Source: Temnothorax longispinosus
Lineage: Eukaryota; Arthropoda; Insecta; Hymenoptera; Formicidae
DNA: 64,000 bases
NCBI RefSeq assembly: GCF_030848805.1
Contig: NC_092369.1
Span: forward strand, 6,152,661-6,216,660
Direction: 5' to 3'
Below the pieces are notes generated by a model. That model had not been told where the DNA came from. It saw nothing but the letters and a program-made list of their open reading frames with translations, and ran no database searches. The translations under genes and the position numbers were made by a program. This document shows positions 41,862 to 51,858 of the stretch, in pieces (the stretch's first letter is position 1; every line of letters begins with the position of its first letter).

Positions 41862-42120
41862 GAGGTTATTTCTAAATTGCCTGTTTTAAGGCTACCTAAA
41901 TATATATATTATATATATATGTGTAAATATAGTAAATATAGAAATATAAATATTATTCCTAAAGTAATTCTTTTTATGCTATTAATTTCTCGTATATATA
42001 AATATTATTACTCTTTTTATCAGTCTATTATACAATATATATTCTTATAGTTTGTAAGTGTACCTTGACTTCATTTCATTATAGTATATAAAAATCTGTA
42101 CATATTACTATAATATAATT

Positions 42121-42468
42121 GTACGAGGTTAGGCTGTGCCGTAGCGACTCGATGACGATTCTATCCAGAGAGCCTCTAGGAGAGAAAGGCGCTTCGGCCG
42201 ATCGGCCTGCTGAAAAGCGAGGAAAGATCTCAACGTGGTAAGGGTAGTGGCAGCCATTTTTTGAGGTAAATTTTATTGTGTCAGTTTGTTCATGTGTAAC
42301 ATTGGGTTACCGTATCTGAAAAGATACGTTCTCTTGAGAAGCGTTTGCGTCTACATGCCAATGGAACACCGAGTTGGTCATCGATATGCCCTCCACTTTG
42401 CCTCAGTTCTGGCTACAGAGGTAGCAGTCTAGTGGTATATAGAAATCTGTGTAATGCACATATTCATA
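42121..42468. other. GC-rich patch of unknown nature
   Basis: A stretch of about 350 bp, clearly richer in GC and CpG than the surrounding AT-rich DNA, directly left of the putative repeat fragment. It contains the palindrome ggccgatcggcc and a donor-like site after cagccattttttgag. It could be part of a transposon or an untranslated exon; neither is supported by homology I can see. Confidence 0.35.
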
Positions 42469-42590
42469 CAGGGTGTTTCCTATTCCTAAGTGATGTCGAA
42501 AACTCCAAGAAACGATTCCTTGGATAATTTTAAAGAAAAAAGTTCCTGTGAACATAGGTCCGGAAATACTTCCCTGCTTATAAGCCTTCT
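42469..42590 (+). repeat. Putative dispersed-repeat fragment
   Basis: Begins cagggtgtttcctattccta and continues with gtcgaaaactccaagaaacg and aggtccggaaatactt. The opening cagggtgttt and the phrase about a cell of similar wording recall a repeat family common in insect genomes. This is from memory and was not checked. No coding potential. Confidence 0.35.
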
Positions 42591-42645
42591 AAGTTAAAGA
42601 AAAATAAAACACTCTCTTAGAGGTTCTCTAATCCTATCAGATTAC

Positions 42646-42718
42646 AAGGATTCGAAATAGGAAATCGTCATTAAGAAGCTCGTTTCTATCATTGATGAAA
42701 TCGTTTATTTGTATATAA
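42646..42718 (+). repeat. 73 bp direct repeat, copy 1
   Basis: Starts aaggattcgaaataggaaat and ends tatttgtatataa. It recurs at 43206-43278 with five substitutions and no gaps, in the same orientation. Confidence 0.85.
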
Positions 42719-42929
42719 ATTCAACAATCTTCAAGGTACAATGAACTTTGAAGCGCATCGTTGCTTCGTCTCTGTGCTCGGACGATATTTCAAACTTACG
42801 CAAGCAATGAAACAATATTTGCAAATAATATCCTTTATTAATAGGGTCGACAAACACATTATGACAAAATCACAATCGCAGATATAAAAAAGTTATTCTA
42901 AAATTACAAAATTTTTTTACGTAATCTTA

Positions 42930-43155
42930 TATATAAAGAAAATTTGTTAATCCGAAAAAATATTTAGTCCGATACGTTCAACTAAACATTTTAGTTAGTT
43001 AACTAAACATCAGTTGTTTGAACAATTTATTTAGCTTTTTAAATCAAGAACTAATTAATTCAATTAATGTTTAATTAAACTAACTAAAAGTTTAGTTAAA
43101 CGTATCGGACTAATTGTAAGTATTTTTTCGGAATAACAATTTTTTTTTCAGTGTA
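42930..43155. mobile_element. MITE-like inverted-repeat element B (Tc1/mariner-like end)
   Basis: Inverted arms of about 55-60 nt: left 42945-43000, right about 43079-43138. Both carry ttccgaaaaaata-like ends, the core ttagtccgatacgtt, and an aactaaac/ttagttagtt inner part. The right arm runs on through a T-tract to cagtg followed by TA, as at Tc1/mariner ends, which insert at TA. The left outer end is degraded but also begins after TA. Non-coding and AT-rich. It interrupts a duplicated unit (see the repeats at 40631 and 42821), which shows that it or its surroundings inserted after that duplication. Confidence 0.65.
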
Positions 43156-43205
43156 CAATGCGTCGCGAAAAAATACAAGAACGCGACATGAACAATGTGG
43201 AAAGT

Positions 43206-43278
43206 AAGGATTCGAAATAGGAAATCGTCATTAAAAAGCTCATTTCTATTATTGATGAAATTATTTATTTGTATATAA
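43206..43278 (+). repeat. 73 bp direct repeat, copy 2
   Basis: Copy of 42646-42718 with five differences, every one replacing G or C of copy 1 with A or T. It lies inside the insertion that splits the duplicated unit at 42821-43420. Confidence 0.85.
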
Positions 43279-45557
43279 TTCGCCACGTACAAATAATCAA
43301 AATGAATATTTTCATGTCCTTTTTTTGTTTTCTAAATTTGATTTTCTTGTAAAAATAAGAGATTCTATGTATTGTATATGTATATCGCAGTTGTTGCCTT
43401 ACACATGCCGTTTTATATATATAAAACTTTATACATACGTAATATATATATATGTATAATTCATATTAATGGCTATTTGTTTTATCTAGTTTATTTTATG
43501 TAAGCTTAGTTATATAATCGGTACAATTCTTATTTATCTCTGTATTATTGCGGCAAAAGTACCTTTATCATATCTGTGTAACAGTATATACTTTGACCGT
43601 TACAAATTTCTCGTTCGATTATCATGAGAAATGATTTTCGGTAGCAACGTCGTATATAAAAATAAAGAAGATAAATAAAAAATATCTTTTCTTCCTCTGA
43701 ATAAAAAATCTAAGTTACATAAAATATAACTTCTCAATATCACTATATCCCACTTCCATCAAGCTTCTCGCCACAACTTCTTTTGTTATTTCTTCTCAAA
43801 CTTCAAAGTCTCAGCTGTATATCTCACCTCAACTATATCATCTCAACTATATATCTCTCGATCCTTCTTTTCATACATATAACTCTCGTGTGAACAATCG
43901 TTAGGTACACGTCGTACTTATTTCCACGTGATTGTAGTTGGCAAAATTAAATCCCGGTCACACCTGGGGAATCGGTGCCTTTATCTCTCATCAGGTCTCT
44001 ACTGTATTTTATAAACATCGCCGATTAAAATCCAACGAAAAGCGAATTGCTTGTGACGAATAGATATGAGCTCGACGGAAATGGGCAATACATTTATATA
44101 CAGGACACTCACATTCCGTATTTCGGAGTATATATTTAAAAATCTTGAAAAAAAAGCAAACACAAATCATTAAGTATCGATCTAAAAAAAATCATCTGTG
44201 TATTACGTTTTCGAAATCAAACTTTTCTCATCTACGATACATTGGAAGATATTCTTTAAACGAAATGAAACGTCCTGTATACACTCACATTCACAGCGAG
44301 CCTCACTCCGGTGCTGTATGAGGAAAATGAAAATGAGGGAAAGAAAACATGAATTTCTGAGCTCGTAGAGCTCTCTTGTTGACAAAAATATCTATCGAAG
44401 AAAGTTTGTGTGTGGATGGAAAGGAGCGAGGCAAGCCCATATAATTTTGCGCTTATCGTTTATAATACATTTATTTTAATAGCTCCCTTTATTTATTTTT
44501 ACATTTTTAAAGCTAGATAGTTGCGACATAAGTCGTTTATAAAAGCTAATCTTTCATATATTAGCTATTATTATTAATTTTTAATTCTTAACGTAATAGC
44601 AGGTACGTGTGTACTCTTGACGGATGCGAGGTGTTTGTTTCAAATTGTCTACAATAAGATTTTTCTACAATTATTGTTTCTACTATGCCACAAATTAATA
44701 TATCTATATAAATTGTTCGCAAAAAAATCTATATACATAAATTTGTAGCATGATAATAGAAACAATAATTCCTTATTCATATAATTATATGGTAACAATT
44801 AAACTTAACAAGAAGATGAAAGATATAAATTCGAGACTTCGCAAAAGAAAAGAAAAAGAACAGCGAGGATTGTACTATAAATACCTATATTCGTAAAAAT
44901 ATTGTGTTATACAACTTTTTTTCCTTTATATAATATATACATATGTAATATTTCTTCCTTTCGCGCGATTTTTAATGGCCGATACAAAATCCAGCGATTT
45001 ATATTTCACTATTACATCATTTGCTACATTAACGAAACACAATTCGCTCGAAATTTATAAGCATGCCATATTTCTGTAAAAAAAGAATCATGAGTTCGAG
45101 ACGACAATCAAGAAATCTTGCATTTATTTAATGTACATGTACATGTTTATAAAAATTATCTACTTTATTACCTAATCTATATTATCTAATTACATTAGTT
45201 CAAAACAACTATTTCCATTAACTATATCTATAACAGTCGTTTATATATGTATCTTAACAACTTTGCGTATAAAAATGGAAAAGATGATTTTTTTTTGCTT
45301 TTTACGAAGTCTAGAGCTGGGCTTAATTTCTGAGCTGTCGTCTCAAACGCGTCTGAGAGAATGAAAAATGGTTCGAGAAAAAGTCTTCGAGAGATAAGAG
45401 AACAAAAAGGATAAAAGAACTATAGAATGGAAGAAAAAACAAAACACCATCACGATCCGCCAATCAAGTTACTTTTTCTTTCTCTCTAAGCAAGGACCTT
45501 TATTGAAAATATATATAAATATAGTCTATCACTCTATTATAAGAAACTATGTGTAGT

Positions 45558-45566
45558 TATATATAT

Positions 45567-45601
<35 letters not shown>
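45558..45601. repeat. (TA)n microsatellite
   Basis: A TA run interrupted once by cac. Confidence 0.9.
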
Positions 45602-45602
<1 letters not shown>

Positions 45603-46848
45603 AAAGTAAAGGTTCTTACCTATAGAAAAACCTAATCAATTTATTAAAAAAAAAAAAGTTGAAACAGAAAAAGGAATAGGAAGAACTAGGAGAAATATAT
45701 TTTTTAAATGTAAGGCCGACAATGTGACGTCGACTTCGTTTCTATTTGTAGTACATAAATGTGGCTGAATAGCCAACCTCAGTCATAAAAACACATTAAA
45801 TTGGTATTATTTGGCACGATCGAGAGAACTCACAGGTCGGATACACGTGCAAGTAAAAAATACGACGAAGCAAGGATTTATTTAAGCGAGAGAAGGCTTC
45901 CGTCTCCGCCGAGAACGGAATTTTTGCGAGGTACATCGTCGAGTTTCCTTTCCGAGTTGATCTTATGGTCTAATGCTATCAGCGAAGAACCGTTTTTGAA
46001 TAGCAAAGAATCAAATACGAGAAGTCGGGTTAAAAATAATACTCGCGCTTGGGGTCATTCATTAAAAAAAAAAAAAAAAAATCAGCACTTTCCATTTATA
46101 ATTTGTCATATTGACCGTACAAGAAAAATCTTTGCATAATTTTTCTTTACAGGAAAGTTTCATCATTAATTTCATTATCCTTCGAGTCTTTCACGAGATA
46201 AAGGACATGAAGCGAAGTTCGAAGTATAAAAAAATATAGAAGTGTACAGATTGTATGTCAGGATTCGGTGTAAATAGATGCATTTTCATACTGCAATTGA
46301 AAAAACCCAATGAGAAATATTTTCGCCAAAACCCTTTGACTTCTCGCACCTTTGCAAATAACGATTATTGAAAATCGAAAAAATTGGCTATAACGCCAGT
46401 ACATCTTAAATTAATTAACTATAAGCTTATTTCAGCTTTCAACCTACAACGTCAAACTACTATGTACAAGTGGCTGAACTGCAGCAAATCAACTCTAATT
46501 CTATGTAACTATTTTGCACGCAAATTTGATGGTATATGAAAACATTTTGGCATACACTAAAGTGTCGAGGTTGCACTTTTAAGAGTCCTAAACGACATTT
46601 CCAAATTAACTAAATGTGATCAGTATTCAATATTCGCGATGTTAACGCGAAATACAAAATGGTCTATAAAAAGTACAAAAGAGTGTCTCTTTTAATTATT
46701 TTTATCTGTAGAAGTCTCTCTCGCGGTACTAGATAATCCAATCTACATGTTCCTTCCGATCGCCGTCGGGAAACTACTGTGTGTGGTCGCCCGTGTTCCG
46801 AACTGCATTACTACGTTGCGTATATTACTACTTTTGTATGTGTATACT

Positions 46849-46881
46849 TATAAATATATATATAAATATATATATAAATAT

Positions 46882-46918
<37 letters not shown>

Positions 46919-46920
46919 AA
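46849..46920. repeat. (TATATAAA)-type AT satellite
   Basis: Alternating tataaa and tatata units over about 72 bp. Confidence 0.9.
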
Positions 46921-47703
46921 ACTTGGGTAGTGATTATAAAATATCCTCGTGTCGTTCAATTAATAATAGTTTCTATTTAGTTCAACTGTATTCGTTTGCG
47001 TGTCATGTGTGTCTCGCGTATACGCACGCGTGGTAGTGTGTATGTGTCATTAAAATGTTAGTATGTCCGATTCCTGACCTATCACAGGTCTTTCGTCGCT
47101 TCTTTCTTTATCCCTATCTGTGCAATGTCGCTATATCTCACCGTTTCTCTAGCTTGGCTGAGTTTTCTCTCTGACGCCATTGTTATTCTATTTATAATTT
47201 GAATTTGGACTACGTGCGAACGAAGCTGCGCGTTTATTACACGTGTCCACGTGACGCGACTGTTGTACAATGTGTTAAGTATGAAAAGCGTTTGTGTATA
47301 TGTATGTGTGTGTTAGTGTATGTGTGTAAGTGCAGGTATGTGTTTTTCTCGAAAGGTTCTCACTTTCGCGTTCATCTTCATCCTTCTATCGTAAAAAATA
47401 TGTATACAAACGAATACTGTTACCTATAAATGTAATGAACACATTATGTTGTTTCTTCTTTTTCTTAATTTCTTATATCTGTATAGCAATATAAAAAATC
47501 TTCTTTCGAAGACACTATGCTTCCCTCGACTCGCGTCTTCAATTGATCACTCGCATGTCAATCGTTTGTACAACATACACAATTATGCATATTACATTTG
47601 CGTGTGGGCTACGTATTTATGGGAAGTATTAATATATTAGTATAATCATATATATGTACGTATTCACGTGCATGATTATGTATGGCATACGCTGTTGTGT
47701 ACA

Positions 47704-47727
47704 TGTGTGTGTGTGTGTTGTGTGTGC
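47704..47727. repeat. TG-rich microsatellite
   Basis: TG run with a single break; TG-rich bits also occur at 47290-47345. Confidence 0.8.
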
Positions 47728-49910
47728 GGCATGGGTACGTGGTATGTGTATCATAATCGTTGCTTTATATCTTTATAGCATCTCTTCTCTTTTGTATAAA
47801 TCGTGCAAAGGCTAACATCGTGCATTATAGCCATCTTGATTTAAGAAGTATGTATAACCGCGGCGCGCGATGCTACAGTAAACTAAAGCCGATAACAATG
47901 ATACTCTACAAGAGTAAATATTACAATATAATAATGATAATAATATTGATAACTGTTATATATGTATATTCACTCGCCGTTAGAGCATCGGTACTCATTG
48001 TTATTTTTTCTGCGAATATATATGTAATATATATGTATACAAATATATTGAATCCGTGTATGCCTAAATGTATGGAAATCTATATGTATACGTGCATATG
48101 AAAACTTATGTGATAAAAAAACAATTTCTTATTTCCGTGAGATACGGAAAGTATCTAATATCCTATTTCTACTAAATGAAATGATTAATTAATTAAAAAC
48201 GTGCCAGAGATATCTACAGGCGTTATTTAAATAAAATTTCTATGTGAGATCGAGCCGTGTTATAAAAAAAAAAGGTCTATCGATCCCACGTTACGCCTGT
48301 TTCTCACCGAAAAAAATAAAACAGATAAAAAAACCAACAATATTTTACGACAAATCTTATTCATTTTATTGCACCCAATAGAAAACGCGATGTTAACTGT
48401 GCAGTCGAGTCTCGTTATGAGGTATAATATGGTGAAAGAGGAAACTGAATTTCGGGTGCAAAACTGAAAAATAGGCACGAAACATGTAGGCGAAAGAGTC
48501 TCTGATCAAGAAGATGACTCGATTCAGTCGATGACACTATAAGGTGCAAAAACGATACACAAAAAATATGATAAACACTTATTTCTAATCAGAATAAGTG
48601 TTCTAATGAAAATTACAATTATCCTAAGTGGCCTGTTCACCTGTCACTTTAGACGCAGAGCGAGCTGTTTGTATCTCATTTTGCTGAGCAAATAGATGAC
48701 AATAAAAGAATTAGTTTTTCTTTTATCGTTTCTTTAATTGTTACCATTATTCGATATTTAGCCATTTTTTCCAATTATATCGAGAGAATGATAACGAAGC
48801 AAAGTGAATATGCCACACATGAATACTCAATACGCGCATAGAACTATTTCTAGCTGCTTGGCTAACTCATTATCTCGCGCCTCTATGTGCTGCATCTAAC
48901 TAACTAGGCTGTGCCTGAAAGCCCGGCCACATAATGTTTAGCATAAATTGCTAAAAGAAATTTGAACGGGGAGACGTGTTTTCGAGGTCGCGACTGTCGC
49001 CCAAGAGACCGTCTCTTCCCGCGGGAATTGAATCGCGTGCAAGAAAGCGATTTAAAAAAATATCAGCTCGCGCTCTTAAATCGGACATTATATCCGTAGA
49101 GTAGGCTCAGATAGAGAACGCTACTTAGAATGCGATAGATACCTGAGATCCAAACTTTGAATGGTAGAGAAGTCTGTCTTCTGCCTGGAGAAATTTATCT
49201 CCATTGCTGAAGAAAATACTTCTTGTATCCTTGCTGACGACTCATTAATTTCGAATTGAATTTTCAACAAATCGTGCCAACAATTTTGCTAAGTTATAGA
49301 TTCACGGATCGTACAATCGGGGATAATCGGACAATTGTATAAATATCTCGTGAAACAAATACGCCCGAGGTCTCACGTGATCGAATGATCGAGAGCGAAG
49401 AGCAATTCGCGAGCAGTCTCGACCATACGAACACGACTTTTTTTTGCTTATTCAAGTTTTGGAAAAGAAGCGGTGACTGCCGACAATCGAAGCCCGCACG
49501 TTTCTCACTTTTCTCCTTTTTTTTAACTCTCCTATATATGTATAAAATGCATGCAAAGAGCAGTTAGAACCGGTCCGCGTCTGAAGCGCGCCCTAAGACC
49601 GACGAACCGGTTGGGAACCGGTAGTCAGGTTGTTGGGCAATATCGTGATAAGGCTCCTCCTCCTCCGACTGCTCGAGCGATCCGCTTTATCTGTGCAACG
49701 AAAATTAAAATACGTTCGCTGATGACTCGTCGACGTGCAACAGGTCGCGCGAGAGAGTCGACAAAAGGCGGAAAGCGAATCGCTGAATAAACGCGATGTT
49801 AAATATAAGATATCGAAAAGAATATCTTCGATCAAGCCAGTCGGAACGGGCCAGGAGAGTATATTTTTTTTATCAAGCAAACGAGCTTTCGACTTTCCTA
49901 TGACTTATGT

Positions 49911-49916
49911 TTTATT
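49911..49916 (-). terminator. Possible poly(A) signal of the Myc gene
   Basis: AATAAA on the minus strand about 240 bp beyond the Myc stop codon. The spacing is plausible for a short 3' UTR, but such hexamers are frequent in AT-rich DNA. An ATTAAA variant also lies at 50124-50129, probably too close to the stop. Confidence 0.3.
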
Positions 49917-50157
49917 ATCGTTATCCTGACAGCAACTAATCTTTTTTTGTCGATAATTGTATCAATTTTTGTATTAACGCGTCACTTTGCGTGCTTCGTT
50001 GTCGGCAATACGATTTTGTCATCGTAATGAAAAATATGTATGATCCGCACAATAAAGTACAGTCCCCTCCTTTTTACATACCGCTTTACGATTTTAAGAC
50101 CTGCCGGCAAATTCTGGATTCTATTTAATATATTTCTAATATCGCGTCGCGAGGAAT

Positions 50158-50744
50158 TTAATGCATCGTGATTTGAAATTTTTTTCTTTTTCGCTCAAGT
50201 TCTATTTTCATGTTATAGAGTACCATACGTTTCTGTAGTAACCGGTTTTTCTTAGCTACTTCTCTATTATAAGCCTTCTGTAGCCTTATGAGTTCTATAA
50301 CATGTGCCCTCCCGTACTTCAGAATGTCCACCTTCGCCGCCTTCGGGTTGCTCTCAACTGCCGGAATATTTTTTCTTAAATCGTCGTAAACCTTCCTCAG
50401 GTCAGCCCGCCGTTGCCGCTCTAGACAGTTGTGGTTACGTCTCTTGGTTTCCTCGGTTTCATCCTCGGATTCATTTTGGTTCTGCTGAATGTTATTCCGA
50501 TGTCTGACTGTTCGATTACTCTTAACGCGGCTACGTTTCGGAGTAGGTCTGTTAACTTGATCATCCTCTGCGTCTCTCTTTCGTTTTCCGTAATTCCGGC
50601 CTGGTGGTCTACCACGAGGTCGGCGGCAAATGTAGGTGTCATTTGTTTTCGTAACTGCAGCTTTACCGTGCTGAGTCCGCGCGGAGTTGAAACATGTCGC
50701 CTGGTACTCGACCGACTCTTCTCCGACGTCGATCTCTTCCTCAT
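50158..50744 (-). CDS. Myc: Myc-family bHLH-leucine zipper protein, last coding exon
   Basis: Terminal exon of a Myc-type transcription factor, which heterodimerises with Max and binds E-boxes in growth genes. It begins after a textbook acceptor (ttttgttgcag), in phase 1, with DEEEIDV, the acidic motif that opens the last exon of vertebrate MYC. Then come an AT-hook-like RRPRGRPPGRN (50596-50625), basic KRKR and PTPKRSR clusters, and an acidic SEDETEE stretch. The bHLH (about 50281-50445) carries RRNHNCLERQRR with the E-box-contacting H, E and R, then DLRKNIP and AAKVDILK. The zipper has leucines spaced by seven near the end. About 195 residues, ending KKFQITMH and TAA. The bHLH is clearly divergent from vertebrate Myc, as insect Myc proteins are. 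The N-terminal exon with Myc boxes I and II was not found. The frame stays open upstream to 50958, so an alternative acceptor at about 50769 (tttaacag) is possible. Confidence 0.82.
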
Positions 50745-51788
50745 CTGCAACAAAATCGACAGATTCGTCTGTTAAATCACCGGTACGAGTGGTGTTACGT
50801 CGCGTATTGAACGATATACATCGCGAAAAATAGCATAAACACGTAAATGTCACGTTCGCGTGGTGCAGTAAACAACTTAATAGCATTATGCATAATGCTA
50901 TTACTACTGAAATTCTTACAACGCAGTGGATATATCTCTCCATCACAAAATGCAACATTATTCAAAAATTTCTGTAAAAAAGAGATTGGCACCTAATCGA
51001 TTTCCACAAAGCGCGTTATGCATTATGAAAATGGTTTACAGATTGTAGGGATAAATGAAAACATCACATAATGGATATATGATATAATATAATCAAGTGG
51101 TTCTTTTTCGTACCCGAAATCATAGGCGGATAAGTACGATAATACTCAAAATTCCTATTCGCGATCGGATAAGTGCTATAAGTCGCGAAATTATGGTGGA
51201 ATTAATATCATAGTTCGGAATGTACGAAAATTGTAGCAGTTGTACAACGAATTAATAATTGAAAAATATAAATAAAGATAATCTAAATTAGAAATAATAA
51301 TACATATGTTTGTAATTCAAAATTTACTTACAATATAAGTGTGTTTCAGTGTTTGAAGTTATACTTTAGAAAAAAATTAAGGAAAATTATATTTACTGCA
51401 TATTCTGTTACATGAGGAATTTCATATTACATCTCTTTTCAGGAAAAAAAAACAAAAGTATAGAATATTAGAAAAAAATCCTTTTAAAGAAAAAATCAAA
51501 GTTACTGATATTGCAATAATTTAGAAACAAAAGATATTTGAGTGCCTTTGACAGAGCGAATCTTTTCGAGACCATGTGGCCAAGGAGGGCGTTCTGGATG
51601 GACATACGAAACCGTGGGCGTTTCTGCAAACTATGCCATTAGCGGCGCCTGGCACAATCGATGGAAATCCGGTTGATCCGGATTCCTCTCGTAAGGATGC
51701 AACTGCGAAATCTCTCGACAAGGGCACTTCCGTAATGTGATTCGACGATGTCGCATTCGGCATTCACATGCACGCGTGCGAAAGATCG

Positions 51789-51858
51789 CCTCTCTCTCTC
51801 TCTCTCCCCCCCTCTCTCCTGTCTCTTTCCCACCTTCCCCCCTCTCTCTCTTTCCCAG
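51789..51858. repeat. Pyrimidine-rich (CT) tract
   Basis: CT and C runs over 70 bp, about 1 kb upstream of the Myc last exon. Confidence 0.85.

Larger units (their letters stand above)
42821..43420 (+). repeat. Duplicated unit, copy 2 (interrupted)
   Basis: Same unit as at 40631-40911, but split. The first half is 42821-42925 and the second half 43285-43420. About 360 bp sits between them, made of inverted-repeat element B and a copy of a 73 bp segment also present at 42646-42718. The halves are recognisable by gtcgacaaaca and by tgtaaaaataagagattcta. Orientation is preserved. Confidence 0.75.
37071..50157. other. Intergenic or intronic AT-rich repeat region
   Basis: About 13 kb without a supported gene, between the candidate plus-strand exon and the Myc 3' end. 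It may be intron of the plus-strand gene. Contents are listed separately: tandem repeats at 37.6 and 39.25 kb, a CpG-rich quasi-repeat at 40.24-40.64 kb, two inverted-repeat elements, nested duplications up to 43.4 kb, a GC-rich patch at 42.12-42.47 kb, and AT/TG microsatellites at 41.8, 45.56, 46.85 and 47.7 kb. From 43.4 to 48.9 kb it is AT-rich with short TG runs and no coding character. The 48.9-50.1 kb stretch is mixed in composition, with short chance ORFs. Confidence 0.6.

Noticed and set aside
47082..47180. 32-codon minus-strand ORF starting MASERKLSQ
   Set aside because: Good start context, but too short to judge without conservation or expression data.
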